From contig NZ_LMSI01000020.1 in the NCBI RefSeq assembly GCF_001428075.1, positions 327,497 to 391,496 on the forward strand: a stretch of 64,000 nucleotides of DNA. The letters are read 5' to 3'. The DNA is from Arthrobacter sp. Soil764. Its GTDB lineage: Bacteria; Actinomycetota; Actinomycetes; Actinomycetales; Micrococcaceae. Positions 9,288-19,501 of the stretch are shown here, one piece after another (the stretch's first letter is position 1; every line of letters begins with the position of its first letter). Both the position numbers and the translations under genes were made by a program. The notes below the pieces were generated by a model, which worked only from the letters and a program-made list of their open reading frames with translations, searched no databases and was not told the origin of the DNA.

Positions 9288-10580
9288 TCACAATCTACCG
9301 GCAGCCTTGAGCCTGATGTACATGTCAGCAAGCCTTGGCGGCAAGTCGTGTGGCTCGGCATCCACCACTTCCACCCCGTAGCGGCGCAGCTCGGCCGTCA
9401 CCGCTGCCCGCTGGAGGAGGGCCCGCTCCGCCGCAGCCGCGCGGTACACCGCAGTGGCATCGTTGCGGTCGCGCAGCATGGCGCCGAGCTGGGGATCACG
9501 GACGGCCGCCACCACCACCACGTGCTGGCTTGCCAGCCGTTCCGCCGCGGGCAGCAGGCCTTCTTCCGGCGCCCCGCTGTCCAGCGACGTCAGCAGCACC
9601 ACGAGGGACCGGTGTGCCGAAACCGCGCGCACCTCCCCGGGGCCCGCAGCCCAATCCATCTCAATCAGCTCGGCCTCAAGGGGCGCCATGGCCTGGACCA
9701 GCCGGCCTAGGATAGTGCCCTGCCCGGCAGAGGCGGCCCGCGCCCTGGTCCTGCGGTCGAATGCCACAAAGTCCACGCGGTCGCCACCCCGTTCGGCCAG
9801 GACTCCCAGAAGGAGCGCAGCCTCGATCCCGGTGTCTAGGCGGGTTTCGTCCAGGATCCTCGCTGCGGCGGTACGGGATGTATCCAGGACCATCACCAGG
9901 CGGCGGTCCCGTTCCGGGCGCCAGGTCCGGACCACGACGGTGGAGCGCCGGGCGGTGGCGCGCCAGTCGATGGAGCGCACGTCGTCGCCGCGGACGTAAT
10001 CCCGCAGCGAATCGAACTCGGTGCCGGCGCCGCGGATCTGGACGGCCGCCTTCCCGTCGAGTTCGCGCAGCTTCCGCAGCTTTGACGGGAGGTGGCGCCG
10101 GGAGTGGAAAGGCGGCAGCACCCGCACCGAGCCCGGACACTCGATGGTCCGCTGGCGGGCTGCCAGTCGCAACGGGCCAAAGGACCGTAACGTCACATGC
10201 GGTGCGGCGAGGTCGCCCCGCCGGACCGGCCGGAGCCGGACGGCAAACCGCCTGCCTTCGCCCGCCGGGACGTCCATGTCCTGGACGGGGTTCAGGGCAC
10301 CGGCGGAGGGTTGCCACCCGTCCCTGAACGTTCCCCGAAGCCGCCTGGTGCCGCCGTTATGGAACGTAAGTACCGCCTCCACCGCATTGTTGAGCGTGAC
10401 GTTCTCCGGTTCGGCACGCGTCACAGTGACGTGCCGGAGGGACCCCGCGAAAAGCAGTTCGGCACTCAACAACGCCACGAGCAGGGCGATCGTAGCTACT
10501 AATGTCAGCCATCCGGGGAACAGCAGTACCGGGACAAGGCCCAGCAGCACTACCGCCACGAAGCGACCGGAAATGGCCAT
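9288..10580 (-). CDS. DUF58 domain protein (vWA-like, membrane-anchored)
   Basis: A 430-residue protein with two adjacent N-terminal membrane helices (about residues 4-40) followed by the DUF58 signature [20 protein letters not shown] and a von Willebrand-like fold beginning [13 protein letters not shown]58 proteins partner with MoxR ATPases as assembly or maturation modules for envelope functions. The start ATG at 10580 overlaps the stop of moxR (TAATG); an upstream in-frame extension lies inside moxR and is not used. Function is inferred from the moxR pairing. Confidence 0.88.
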   Translation of the reverse strand: MAISGRFVAVVLLGLVPVLLFPGWLTLVATIALLVALLSAELLFAGSLRHVTVTRAEPENVTLNNAVEAVLTFHNGGTRRLRGTFRDGWQPSAGALNPVQDMDVPAGEGRRFAVRLRPVRRGDLAAPHVTLRSFGPLRLAARQRTIECPGSVRVLPPFHSRRHLPSKLRKLRELDGKAAVQIRGAGTEFDSLRDYVRGDDVRSIDWRATARRSTVVVRTWRPERDRRLVMVLDTSRTAAARILDETRLDTGIEAALLLGVLAERGGDRVDFVAFDRRTRARAASAGQGTILGRLVQAMAPLEAELIEMDWAAGPGEVRAVSAHRSLVVLLTSLDSGAPEEGLLPAAERLASQHVVVVAAVRDPQLGAMLRDRNDATAVYRAAAAERALLQRAAVTAELRRYGVEVVDAEPHDLPPRLADMYIRLKAAGRL

Positions 10581-11575
10581 TAGCGCGGAACGGGGACGGA
10601 AGCGAGGATGCTGCCCAGGACGTCGTCCACACTGACCCCGTCCATCTGGGCTTCGGGCTGCAGCGCCACCCGGTGCCGCAGGCAGGGAAGGGCCAGCGCC
10701 TTGACATCGTCCGGGGTGACGAAAGGCCGGCCGGAGAGCCAGGCCCACGCCCTTGAAGTGTTGAGCAGGGCAGTGGCCCCACGGGGTGAGACGCCAAGCT
10801 GGAATGACGGAGCTGAACGGGTGGCGCGCACCAGATCAACGATGTAGCCGATGATTTCCGGTTCCACCGCTACCCGGGCCACTGCCTCCCGTGCCCGTTC
10901 CAGGTCCTCCGCGCCGGCCACCGCCCGGACGCCGGCTGCTGCCAGATCCCGTGGGTCGAACCCCGCTGCGTGGCGGCGGATGACCTCGATCTCCTCCCCG
11001 CGCCCGGGCAGCGGCATGGTGAGCTTGAGCAGGAACCGGTCCAGCTGGGCCTCCGGCAGGGGATAGGTCCCCTCGTACTCCACCGGATTCTGCGTGGCCG
11101 CCACCAGGAACGGCGCCGGCAGCCGCCGGGACACGCCGTCCACGGACACCTGCCGCTCCTCCATGGCTTCCAGGAGCGAGGCCTGGGTCTTCGGAGGGGT
11201 CCGGTTGATCTCGTCCGCCAGCAGGAGGTTGGTGAAGACCGGTCCCTCCCGGAAGCTGAACTGTGAGGTGTGCGAGTCGTAGACCAGCGAGCCGGTGACG
11301 TCGCCCGGCATGAGGTCGGGGGTGAACTGCACGCGCTTGGTGTCCAGGGTCAGCGCTGAGGACAGTGCCCGGACCAGCAGGGTCTTCGCAACCCCGGGGA
11401 CGCCTTCCAGCAGCACATGCCCCTGGGAAAGGAGGGCAATGAGGAGGCCGGTGACGGTGGCGTCCTGTCCCACCACCGCCTTGGCCACCTCCCGCCGGAC
11501 AGCAAGCAGCGCCTGCCGTGCGCCGTCGTCGTCCATCGGGTTAAGGACCTGCTGGCCACTGCTCTGTTCGCTCAT
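10580..11575 (-). CDS. MoxR-family AAA+ ATPase
   Basis: Chaperone-like ATPase of 331 residues. Walker A is GVPGVAKT (58-65), Walker B is LLADEINR with the following TPPKTQ, and the sensor region has FLVAATQNPVEYEGTYPLPEAQ. The C-terminal lid domain ends with LRHRVALQPEAQMDG. It overlaps DUF4350 upstream (four bases) and DUF58 downstream, which is the standard operon order for MoxR systems that act on vWA-domain partners at the membrane. Confidence 0.93.
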   Translation of the reverse strand: MSEQSSGQQVLNPMDDDGARQALLAVRREVAKAVVGQDATVTGLLIALLSQGHVLLEGVPGVAKTLLVRALSSALTLDTKRVQFTPDLMPGDVTGSLVYDSHTSQFSFREGPVFTNLLLADEINRTPPKTQASLLEAMEERQVSVDGVSRRLPAPFLVAATQNPVEYEGTYPLPEAQLDRFLLKLTMPLPGRGEEIEVIRRHAAGFDPRDLAAAGVRAVAGAEDLERAREAVARVAVEPEIIGYIVDLVRATRSAPSFQLGVSPRGATALLNTSRAWAWLSGRPFVTPDDVKALALPCLRHRVALQPEAQMDGVSVDDVLGSILASVPVPR

Positions 11576-12786
11576 CGGGTCTTGACCTCTTTCTCGAGTT
11601 TGTCCAGTGCCTGTGACCAGGCAACCAGCCGGGCCTCGCTTGCGGGGCGTTCGTTGATCAGGGCCCGGATTTCGGCGGCATCCCGGTCCAGTAGCCGGGC
11701 CGCCGCGGAGATCGTTTCCTCAGCTGTGGCGGCCGGGCCCATCCGCAGCTTCCCGGAAAGCCGCACCAGCAGCCCGGCCCGAAGGTTGTCGCGGGCCCGA
11801 TCAATTGCGCGGGAGTCCTGGTACAGCCGGGCGCGTCCCTCCGCCGTCTCAACGGCCTTGACCACTACCGGCAACGGCTCGAATACCAGGGGGCCATGGC
11901 GGCGGCCCCGCCATGCGACGGCTGTTGCGGCGACCAGGAGCAGCCAGGGGCCCAGGAAGCGGGCCCAGTCCGGGGCAAGGTCATCGAGGGTTTCACCGGT
12001 TCCGCTGACTGCTGCATCCGCAATCGAGGGCAGGTACCAGACCAGGTCCGGCGAGGAGCCGAGCATCCTGATTGCAAGCGCCGCGTTTCCCAGTTCGTCC
12101 AGCCTTTCATTGCCCAGGACTGCCGTGCTGCCCAGCACGGCCAGGCGGCCGTCGCTGCTGATGGCAAGCATCCCGGCGGTTCCTGCTGCCCGGAAGCAGG
12201 ACATCCCGCCGTCGTACACAAATGCTCCCTGTCGGGTGACTTGCCCGGTGACCTGCCCTGCAGCCTCTGCATCAGGGTGGGAACATCCGGGGTCAAGGAC
12301 CTGGAAGGCGTCGGGGACAACGCCTGCCTGGCGGATGCCTGTGTCCAGCGCCGTCAGGGTCTCCAGGCGGGGGGAAACCACCACCACGCGCTCCGCCTCC
12401 GCTTTCAGGAGGCTCAACTGCTGCGCATCCAGGATGCCGTTCCTGTCGTAGAGCAGGAGCGTGGGGGAGGAGCCGGCGCGCAGGTCATCCAGCGCTGCGT
12501 CGAACCGGTCCGGGCTGTGGACGGAAACCCCGTGCCGGCCCAGGATCTGCCCCAAGGCCCTGGCTCCGTTTGGTCCGGCATTGTGGACCGAGAGGGGAGC
12601 GGCGTCACCCTTCGGCGCGAGTTGCGTGCCCACGACCAGCGCCAGGGCCGCGGCCGCCACCATCCCCGCTGCCGCCATGCCACGGTGCCGCCGGAGCCAA
12701 CCCGGGATTGTCCGGCCACCAGGCGTGGACTCGGTGGCTTCACCGGCGTTTCGGCGCTTTTTGCCGACGGTGGGAAGCCCGGTCAT
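11572..12786 (-). CDS. DUF4350 domain membrane protein
   Basis: A 404-residue protein with a basic N-terminal region, one hydrophobic helix near residues 38-56, an extracytoplasmic DUF4350 domain (SVHNAGPNGARALGQILGRHGVSV, then LLLYDRNGILDAQQLSLL and VVVVSPRLETL) and a second helix near residues 270-285. The domain resembles a GATase-like fold used as a binding module. It is translationally coupled on both sides (ATGA overlaps). Typical of actinobacterial MoxR-DUF58 clusters; molecular role unknown. Confidence 0.82.
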   Translation of the reverse strand: MTGLPTVGKKRRNAGEATESTPGGRTIPGWLRRHRGMAAAGMVAAAALALVVGTQLAPKGDAAPLSVHNAGPNGARALGQILGRHGVSVHSPDRFDAALDDLRAGSSPTLLLYDRNGILDAQQLSLLKAEAERVVVVSPRLETLTALDTGIRQAGVVPDAFQVLDPGCSHPDAEAAGQVTGQVTRQGAFVYDGGMSCFRAAGTAGMLAISSDGRLAVLGSTAVLGNERLDELGNAALAIRMLGSSPDLVWYLPSIADAAVSGTGETLDDLAPDWARFLGPWLLLVAATAVAWRGRRHGPLVFEPLPVVVKAVETAEGRARLYQDSRAIDRARDNLRAGLLVRLSGKLRMGPAATAEETISAAARLLDRDAAEIRALINERPASEARLVAWSQALDKLEKEVKTR

Positions 12787-13421
12787 GGCAGCACCACCCC
12801 GGTGCCGGCGGTGGCAGGCTTCATGGCGTCCAGGACGGTGTCAAGCTCCACCATCTCCTGGTAGTCCCGGCTGCCCGCCACACCGTTTCCATAGCGGATC
12901 CCGTCGAAAGTGGCCGCTGCCCGGGACAGGCGAACGGATTCGCTGTTGAAGGGAACGGACAAGGCCCGGGCGGCTTCATCAGCGGTCCTGCCTGGCTGCG
13001 GGTCCAGCACGCCCCGGTCCTCCGCCCGCCGGACCACCGCGCGGAAACGGTCGACGACGGCGTCCCCCCATTTTCCGCCCGCGGCCGCGGCTTCCGCGCG
13101 CTTCCGGTAGTCCGCTGCGGCCAGGGCGGTTTCCCTTTCGAAGACGTCCTTGGCCTGCCGGACCCGCGCGTTCCGCCGGGGGCGGGCCAGGATGATGGCA
13201 GCCGCGATGATGGCGGCAACGACGAGGGCGATGACGGGGCTGGGCACCGGCGCAGCGTCCCCCGGGGAGCCGTCCAGGGACTGCAGCCAGTCCAGGAAGT
13301 TCCGCCACAGGCTGTCCAGCCATGACGGGGCGGCGTCCCGGTACTCCTGCTTGGACAGTTCCTCCGCCGCCCAGCGCCGGGCCTCCCCGGCGCCGGGGAT
13401 CACGGGTGGTTCAGCGGCCAT
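12783..13421 (-). CDS. DUF4129 domain membrane protein
   Basis: A 212-residue protein with a soluble N-terminus rich in charged residues (AAEELSKQEYRDAAPSWLDSLWRNFLDWLQ), one membrane helix at about 63-83 and a C-terminal DUF4129 domain (VFERETALAAADYRKRAEAAAA, FRAVVRRAEDRGVL, AADEAARALS-like). In many bacteria this domain is the tail of a transglutaminase-like protein; here it stands alone. I chose the ATG at 13421; the longer frame to 13619 lies inside the upstream gene, with which this start overlaps by 11 bases. Confidence 0.82.
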   Translation of the reverse strand: MAAEPPVIPGAGEARRWAAEELSKQEYRDAAPSWLDSLWRNFLDWLQSLDGSPGDAAPVPSPVIALVVAAIIAAAIILARPRRNARVRQAKDVFERETALAAADYRKRAEAAAAGGKWGDAVVDRFRAVVRRAEDRGVLDPQPGRTADEAARALSVPFNSESVRLSRAAATFDGIRYGNGVAGSRDYQEMVELDTVLDAMKPATAGTGVVLP

Positions 13422-14922
13422 GGGGCCATGCTCCCGGCGCCGCTCCGTATCCGGGGTACGGTGTGCTCCCGCCCTGGGCATTCCGGCCCGGGATGCCGCC
13501 AGGATCCGCCCCGGTTTCCAGTTCGCGCAGCAGGGCGATGTCCAGCCCGTCCCGGCGCATCCGCAGGTCCATGTAAAGCAATGCCATGACCGAAGTTTGG
13601 AATGCGTAGCCCACCGCACCCACCAAGGCGCCGACGATCGCAGTGATGATGCCGACGGCCACGGCCAGCGAGGCCTGCTGCCCGCTGCCGCCGTGTGGCG
13701 AGACGACCCCCGACAGGACCGAGGGCAGGATGCTTGCGGGGATCAGGACCACCTGCGTGATGACGGCGACCAGGATTCCAACAGTCAGGGTGATACCGAG
13801 GATGCGCCACCAGTTGGCCCTGGTCAGCCCCCACGAACGGCGAAGCCCGGCAAGAGCGCCCAGCTCTTCGATGACGACGGCGGCGGGCGCCACCATGAGC
13901 TTGACCGCCACCCAGAGGAACACGGCGACGAAGCCCATCATCAGCGGGATGACCAGCAGTGCGCCCGCGCCACGGACATTGGAGAACAGGAGCACGACGA
14001 CGGCGAAGAAAAGCGCCATCGTGGCTATGGCCGCTGCAACCAGCACCGCCGCCAGCCTGACCAGCGCCCCGACCCGTGACCGCACCAGCGACAACATGCG
14101 CCGGAAGCCGGTGGGCCGGTTGAGGACTGACCGGGCCACGGGAACCACCATGGCGCCCTGGAGGACAACGGTGATGAATACGGACAGGATGGACAGCAGG
14201 ACAAAGCCAGCCATCAGCCCGATCCCCAGGGACGCTATGTCGGCGTTGCTTGCGGTCTCCGCCCAGGCCTCGATGGATCCCGATGACGTCGCGAGGAATC
14301 CTGTGAGCACCGCCGCGAGGATTGCCGACAGGGACTGCGCCAGGAGGCCGGCGCCGAGCATCGCTTTGGCATTGCGCCGAATGGCCTGGAAGGAGCCGTC
14401 CAGGATCTCCCCGAACATCAACGGACGCAACGGGATGATCCCGGGCTTGGGCGGAGCTGAATACCGGGGCCGCTGGGATGGCCAGGCTCCGTAGGAACCG
14501 CCGGGATACGGGGAGCCGTTGTAGCGCGGCCCGTCATAGGGGGACCCGCCGTTGGGCTGGCCGCTGTATCCCGGGCTGCCATGGTACTGAAGGCCGGAGG
14601 GGGCACCACCGTAATACTGGCCGCCATCAGCTTGCCCGCCGGCCGCCTGCCCGCCGTAGGGGGATGAGCCGGGGTACGGGTTTCCCGGGTATGGACCACT
14701 CACATTTGGGTGCTGTCCGGACTGCTGCCACCCGGGTGGTTGCTGCCTGGCCTGTGGTTCCTGCCCCGGGATTGCCTGCCGCCCTGCGGGCGGCACCCAC
14801 GGCTGTTCCCGGGCGGACGGTGCCGGCGGCGGGCCGCCCGCAGCGGCCGGCCCGCCGTCGTCGTTTCCAGTTCCTGCCGGTTCCTGCCCCGGCTCCTGGG
14901 GCTGCGACTCCTGTGGTGACAC
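13411..14922 (-). CDS. multi-pass membrane protein with a Pro/Gly/Tyr-rich cytoplasmic tail
   Basis: A 503-residue protein. The first 170 residues are low complexity, with many PYPG, YGG and SPY units. The rest has about six hydrophobic segments resembling the membrane domain of glycerophosphodiester phosphodiesterases (RPLMFGEILDGSFQAIRRNAKAMLG at its beginning, GLRRSWGLTRANWWRILG in the middle). No catalytic phosphodiesterase part is present. The start is a GTG with a strong GGAGG five bases upstream; the open frame extends 29 codons further but lacks such a site. It heads the five-gene MoxR cluster. Function unknown. Confidence 0.78.
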   Translation of the reverse strand: MSPQESQPQEPGQEPAGTGNDDGGPAAAGGPPPAPSAREQPWVPPAGRQAIPGQEPQARQQPPGWQQSGQHPNVSGPYPGNPYPGSSPYGGQAAGGQADGGQYYGGAPSGLQYHGSPGYSGQPNGGSPYDGPRYNGSPYPGGSYGAWPSQRPRYSAPPKPGIIPLRPLMFGEILDGSFQAIRRNAKAMLGAGLLAQSLSAILAAVLTGFLATSSGSIEAWAETASNADIASLGIGLMAGFVLLSILSVFITVVLQGAMVVPVARSVLNRPTGFRRMLSLVRSRVGALVRLAAVLVAAAIATMALFFAVVVLLFSNVRGAGALLVIPLMMGFVAVFLWVAVKLMVAPAAVVIEELGALAGLRRSWGLTRANWWRILGITLTVGILVAVITQVVLIPASILPSVLSGVVSPHGGSGQQASLAVAVGIITAIVGALVGAVGYAFQTSVMALLYMDLRMRRDGLDIALLRELETGADPGGIPGRNAQGGSTPYPGYGAAPGAWPHGR

Positions 14923-15010
14923 TGATTCCTCCCCCAATACCAGTCCGCCTGCCCGTGCCTGGCCGGCGGCCCCAAAGGGGCGCACCGGCCACTCGGAGCA
15001 TGACCCCAAG

Positions 15011-15016
15011 ACTATA
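15011..15016 (-). promoter_or_regulatory. candidate -10 element for the MoxR-cluster operon
   Basis: TATAGT on the minus strand, about 90 bases before the GTG at 14922, in the region between this operon and divergent mtrA. The -35 region is not convincing. It is the best -10 match in the gap. Confidence 0.4.
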
Positions 15017-15035
15017 GTTCCGGCGTCGGACGGCC

Positions 15036-15048
15036 TAGTGTCCCGCCA
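15036..15048 (+). promoter_or_regulatory. candidate -10 element for mtrA
   Basis: TAGTGT at 15036-15041 is followed by six bases and an ATG at 15048 that is in frame with mtrA. This matches the leaderless pattern seen elsewhere in the window, and would start the transcript 54 bases before the conventional mtrA start codon at 15102. Confidence 0.4.
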
Positions 15049-15101
15049 TGCCGGAAGCCGCTCAACAGGACAAACCCATCCCGATAAGGGAATATATAGC
15101 T

Positions 15102-15776
15102 ATGAAGGCACGCATTCTGGTGGTAGATGATGACGAAGCGCTGGCCGAGATGATTGGAATTGTCCTCCGTAATGACGGCTTCGAGCCGGTCTTTTGCGCT
15201 GACGGCGCCCAGGCACTGGACGTCTTCCGGTCCTCGCGGCCGGACCTGGTCCTGCTCGACCTCATGCTTCCCGGTATGGATGGCATCGAGGTCTGCCGCC
15301 AGATCCGCGCTGAGTCGGACGTGCCCATCGTCATGCTGACCGCCAAGTCCGATACCTCCGACGTCGTCCGCGGACTGGAATCCGGTGCCGATGACTACGT
15401 GCCAAAACCCTTCAAGCCCGCCGAGTTGGTGGCACGCGTGCGGGCACGCCTTCGCCCGGGGGACCAGAAGGCCCCCGAAACGCTTCGCATCGCGGACATC
15501 ACCATCGACGTTGCCGGGCACACCGTCAGCCGGGGCAATGAGCGGATCTCCCTGACGCCGCTGGAGTTCGACCTCCTGGTGGCGCTGGCCCGCAAGCCCT
15601 GGCAGGTGTTCACCCGCGAACTGCTGCTGGAGCAGGTCTGGGGCTACCGCCACGCCGCCGACACCCGCTTGGTCAACGTCCATGTCCAGCGCCTGCGGTC
15701 CAAGATCGAGCAGGACCCGGAAGCCCCGGAAGTCGTATTGACGGTGCGTGGTGTCGGCTACAAAGCAGGGGTCTGA
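15102..15776 (+). CDS. mtrA: two-component response regulator MtrA
   Basis: OmpR/PhoB-class regulator of 224 residues. The receiver domain has the acidic pocket VVDDD, the phosphoacceptor D53 in LVLLDLMLPGMDG and the lysine in DDYVPKPF. The C-terminal winged helix has LTPLEFDLLVALARKPWQVFTRE and ends GVGYKAGV. MtrA in actinobacteria controls cell-wall hydrolases, division and osmotic responses. The ATG at 15102 is preceded by AAGGGA at ten bases; an in-frame ATG at 15048 would add 18 residues (see findings). Followed by mtrB and lpqB in the conserved order, so a cotranscribed phosphorelay operon. Confidence 0.96.
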   Translation: MKARILVVDDDEALAEMIGIVLRNDGFEPVFCADGAQALDVFRSSRPDLVLLDLMLPGMDGIEVCRQIRAESDVPIVMLTAKSDTSDVVRGLESGADDYVPKPFKPAELVARVRARLRPGDQKAPETLRIADITIDVAGHTVSRGNERISLTPLEFDLLVALARKPWQVFTRELLLEQVWGYRHAADTRLVNVHVQRLRSKIEQDPEAPEVVLTVRGVGYKAGV

Positions 15777-17676
15777 CCCCGCCGCGCAGGACGGGCAACC
15801 GGATCAGCGCGCAACCCCGGAGTCCCCGGATGCCGTGCAGCAGGACGGTGCCGCCCAGGGCGCGCCGGAAGCCGCTGAGGCTGCTGCCCCCGGACTCCGG
15901 CATGTGGCCTTCCGGGCAAGGATCTGGCAGCGGCGCGCCCTCATCGTGGCGCTGCGGGTGGCGAGGCTCGTCCGGACGGGAGTCCGTCGCTTCCTCCCCG
16001 GGCTGAGGTACCTTGGGCGGGCCCTGCAGCGGCGCTGGCGCCGTTCACTGCAGTTCCGCACGGTCCTCACCACACTGATGCTGGCCGTGCTTTCCTTCGC
16101 CGTGGTGGGCGCCTATCTGTCCAACCAGATCGCCAACAACCTGTTCCAGGAGCGGCTGACGCAGGCGGAGTCCGAGACACGTTACAACGTCAAGCAGGTC
16201 CAGGAGACGTTCGACGGCGCCCAGGTCACCGACCAGTCCAGCGTCATCACCCTGGTCTACGACACCCTGAACGCGGTGGAAGGCCGGGGCTCCGTAATCC
16301 AGCGCCGGTATGTATTTGAGGCGATGCCGGAGCAGACCAAGCCCCGGAACCGTTGGGTTGAGTCGCGGGCTTCGGACCAATTGACGGTCAGCGTGATTCC
16401 GCCGGAGCTGCGCAAGGCCGTCCAGCAGTCGGGGAAGGACCAGTACTGGGCTTCCACTGTCATCCCCGTGGGCACCGAGGACCGGCCGGGGATTGCAGTG
16501 GGAAACAAGGTGACCTTTAACGGCACCGTTTACGAGCTTTACCTGATTTACGACCTGAACACAGCGCAGCAGACGCTCAACGAAATCCAAAGCGTCCTCT
16601 GGGCCGGCGGCGCGGTACTGGTCCTCCTGATCGGCGCCGTCGCCTGGTACGTCACCCGGAATGTGGTGAGCCCTGTCAGCCATGCCGCCATGGTGTCGGA
16701 GAAGCTTGCGGCCGGGCAGCTGCAGGAGCGCATGGTGGTCAGGGGCGAGGACGAGGTGGCCCGTCTTGGCGCCTCCTTCAACCACATGGCCGCCAGCCTC
16801 CAGGAGCAGATCACCCAGCTGGCAACGCTCTCGCAGATGCAGCAGCGTTTTGTGTCTGATGTTTCACACGAGCTGCGGACGCCGCTGACCACTGTCCGCA
16901 TGGCGGCAGAGGTCCTGTATGACGCCCGTGACGACTTCGACCCCATCAACAAGCGGTCCGCCGAGCTGCTGTACAACCAGGTGGAGCGTTTCCAGTCCCT
17001 CCTCTCCGACCTCCTGGAAATCAGCCGCTTCGACGCCGGCGTGGCCGTTCTGGATGCTGAACCTGAAGACCTCCTCCAGGTCATTGCGCACGTCATTGAA
17101 GGCGCTGCACCGGTGGCGGCGGAATACGGGTCTGAGATCATCTACTCCGCTCCGGGGGACGCCGTGATTGTGGAAATGGACGCCCGGCGGATCGACAGGA
17201 TTTTGCGCAACCTGATCCTGAACGCAGTAGAGCACGGTGAGGGCAAACCGGTGACCGTCACCGTCGCGGTGAACGAAACGGCCGTGGGCGTCGCGGTAAG
17301 GGACCACGGCATCGGAATGGACCCGGCACAGGCTGCGCGGGTTTTCGACAGGTTCTGGCGCGCCGATCCTGCCCGGGCACGCACCACAGGAGGAAGCGGG
17401 TTGGGTTTGTCCATCGCCATGGAGGACACGAAGCTGCACCACGGCTGGCTGCAGGCCTGGGGAAGGAAGGGCGACGGCGCCAACTTCCGCCTGACCCTTC
17501 CCCTGCGGCAGGACGAAGTCGTCACCGAGTCGCCACTGCAGCTGGAACCAAAGGACGTCACCAATCCGGGTGCGCCGGGAAGCGTTCCCGTGGAACAGGG
17601 CCACAAGAACATGCTGGTGCTGCAGGCGGGAGCGGCCCGGCCCGCTCCCTCGCCGGCACCTGAGGAGGCACCATGA
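15748..17676 (+). CDS. mtrB: sensor histidine kinase MtrB
   Basis: Membrane kinase of 642 residues that phosphorylates MtrA. A roughly 100-residue cytoplasmic N-terminus rich in Ala and Gln precedes two membrane helices (about 104-124 and 288-308), which flank an extracytoplasmic sensor region of about 165 residues. Then follow a HAMP domain, the dimerisation helix with the phosphorylated histidine H374 in [12 protein letters not shown], and the ATP-binding domain ([29 protein letters not shown]). A C-terminal tail of about 60 residues is not part of the kinase core. The GTG start lies inside mtrA by 29 bases; later starts are possible because the tail has no known domain. Confidence 0.95.
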   Translation: MVSATKQGSDPAAQDGQPDQRATPESPDAVQQDGAAQGAPEAAEAAAPGLRHVAFRARIWQRRALIVALRVARLVRTGVRRFLPGLRYLGRALQRRWRRSLQFRTVLTTLMLAVLSFAVVGAYLSNQIANNLFQERLTQAESETRYNVKQVQETFDGAQVTDQSSVITLVYDTLNAVEGRGSVIQRRYVFEAMPEQTKPRNRWVESRASDQLTVSVIPPELRKAVQQSGKDQYWASTVIPVGTEDRPGIAVGNKVTFNGTVYELYLIYDLNTAQQTLNEIQSVLWAGGAVLVLLIGAVAWYVTRNVVSPVSHAAMVSEKLAAGQLQERMVVRGEDEVARLGASFNHMAASLQEQITQLATLSQMQQRFVSDVSHELRTPLTTVRMAAEVLYDARDDFDPINKRSAELLYNQVERFQSLLSDLLEISRFDAGVAVLDAEPEDLLQVIAHVIEGAAPVAAEYGSEIIYSAPGDAVIVEMDARRIDRILRNLILNAVEHGEGKPVTVTVAVNETAVGVAVRDHGIGMDPAQAARVFDRFWRADPARARTTGGSGLGLSIAMEDTKLHHGWLQAWGRKGDGANFRLTLPLRQDEVVTESPLQLEPKDVTNPGAPGSVPVEQGHKNMLVLQAGAARPAPSPAPEEAP

Positions 17677-19388
17677 GGTCCAGCGGACGCCAGGCGAAGT
17701 ACCCGGCGGCACTGCTTGCCCTGCTCATCGTCCTCCTGTCAGGATGTGCACGGATCCCCACCTCCGGTCCAGTGGGAAAAAGCAGCGAAAGCAGCGCCGG
17801 CAACGTCAGCGCCCCCGTGTTCCTTCCGGCAGCGCCCCAGCCGGGCGCGTCGCCGGAGACCATCATCGACTATTTCTACCGGGCCGGCAGCGGCTACGAG
17901 GACGACTATGCGGTGGCCCGCCAGTACCTGACCCAGGCGTCGGCCGTGTCCTGGAAACCGGACAAACGCGCGCTGGTATACCGGGAGGCGCGCGTTGTCC
18001 CCACCGGGACTGAAAACGTCTTCAACTATGAACTTGATGTCTCCTACACGGTGGACGCCGACGGCATCGCCACCCAATCTCCGCCGGGAACCGTGGAACG
18101 CATCCCGGTGACGGTGACCCAGGTGGACGGAGAATGGCGGATCTCTGGCATTCCGGACGGGACTGCCATTGCCGAAGAAACGTTCAAGGTGATCTACGGC
18201 GCCTACCCCATCTACTTCTACGACCCCACCTTCACCTACGCCATTCCCGACGTCCGCTGGTTCCTGAAGAACAAGACCGTCAAAGCCATGACCAGCGCAC
18301 TGCTGGCCGGGCCCGCTCCATACCTCCGCGGCGCCGTCGCCAGTGCCTTCCCCTCAGGGATCAAGCTGGCCCGCGAATCGGTGCCGGTGGTGTCCGGGGC
18401 GGCCCAGGTGGACCTGACGGCGAAGGAACTGACGGAAACCTCCGCGGAGGACCGCCTTCGCATGCAGATGCAGCTGACCCTGACATTCCGCAGCCAGCCC
18501 GACGTTGTCAACGTTGAGCTGCGGGCTAACCAGGACCTGGTGCGCGTCGAGGACAACGGGTCCGTTCTTCCACCGGTGCTGGACAAGACCGTGCCGTCAC
18601 GCCAGATCGCCATCAGCGGCAACGAACTGGTGCGGTACGAAAACAACCGCGTCTCGCCGCTGCCCGACATGCAGCCGGTGTCCGCGCTCAACCCCCGCTA
18701 TCCCGCGGAATCCCCGGTGTCTCAGACGGCCGCCTTCCTCAATGACGGCCGCACCACGCTGTACAGCATCAGCCCGGGCCAGCCCGCCCGAGCCCTGACC
18801 ACCCGGAGTACTCTCAGCCGGCCGACCTTCAGTATCAACGACTGGGTGTGGACGGCTGGACCCGGTGCCACAGGAGCCACGGAAGTCGTGGCTTTCCATC
18901 CCGCCGGCGTCGCAGAGGGTGCCGCCGTCCCGACCGTGACGCTGGCACCTTCCTGGCTTGCCGGCCGGACAGTCAAGGAATTCCGCGTCTCGCGCGACGG
19001 CGTACGCGCCCTGGTCATCTCCGAACAAAACGGGAAGTCCAAGGTGCAGGTAACGGGTGTAATCCGCGCCGTCGACGGCACGCCGCGGGAACTGACCGCC
19101 CCCATAACCCTGGTAGCCGCCACCGACCCCGACCAAGGGGTCTGGGTCAATGGCACTACCGTTGCCGTCATGAAGGGGGCTGCCGGCTCCAATGTCACCC
19201 CTGAGCTGTTGTCGCTCACGTCCGGACAGCCGCAACAGCTTGCTCCGTGGCCAGGGCTGGTAGCCATCAGCGCGGGAAATGGCGTCGACGACATTTACGT
19301 CCAGTCAGGGGAGGGGATTTTCCAGCGCCTGGGAAATGGCTGGTCCCCGCAAATCAAGGGCCCCACCGACCCGGCGTTCCCTGGCTGA
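17673..19388 (+). CDS. lpqB: MtrAB-associated lipoprotein LpqB
   Basis: Surface lipoprotein of 571 residues that interacts with the extracellular part of MtrB in mycobacteria and tunes its signalling. The signal peptide ends in lipobox LSGC with the cysteine at 25. Next comes a GerMN (spore-germination-like) domain around residues 180-300 and a C-terminal beta-propeller-like LpqB region. The ATG overlaps the mtrB stop (ATGA). Position and domain order match the family, so identification is firm. Confidence 0.94.
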   Translation: MRSSGRQAKYPAALLALLIVLLSGCARIPTSGPVGKSSESSAGNVSAPVFLPAAPQPGASPETIIDYFYRAGSGYEDDYAVARQYLTQASAVSWKPDKRALVYREARVVPTGTENVFNYELDVSYTVDADGIATQSPPGTVERIPVTVTQVDGEWRISGIPDGTAIAEETFKVIYGAYPIYFYDPTFTYAIPDVRWFLKNKTVKAMTSALLAGPAPYLRGAVASAFPSGIKLARESVPVVSGAAQVDLTAKELTETSAEDRLRMQMQLTLTFRSQPDVVNVELRANQDLVRVEDNGSVLPPVLDKTVPSRQIAISGNELVRYENNRVSPLPDMQPVSALNPRYPAESPVSQTAAFLNDGRTTLYSISPGQPARALTTRSTLSRPTFSINDWVWTAGPGATGATEVVAFHPAGVAEGAAVPTVTLAPSWLAGRTVKEFRVSRDGVRALVISEQNGKSKVQVTGVIRAVDGTPRELTAPITLVAATDPDQGVWVNGTTVAVMKGAAGSNVTPELLSLTSGQPQQLAPWPGLVAISAGNGVDDIYVQSGEGIFQRLGNGWSPQIKGPTDPAFPG

Positions 19389-19441
19389 CGCTCTGCCTAG
19401 GCTGCGGCGGACGGTGCTTCCGCTGTCTGCGTGGCCCCGCT

Positions 19442-19450
19442 TTATCCACA
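19442..19450 (+). promoter_or_regulatory. perfect DnaA box upstream of comF
   Basis: TTATCCACA, the consensus DnaA binding nonamer, between lpqB and comF, about 50 bases before the GTG at 19502. Two more perfect copies occur between genes at 28170 and 41965. Confidence 0.55.
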
Positions 19451-19501
19451 TAGCCGCGCCCTGGCCTCCTCCTGGGACCGGTACGGGACGACAGTGGGAC
19501 A

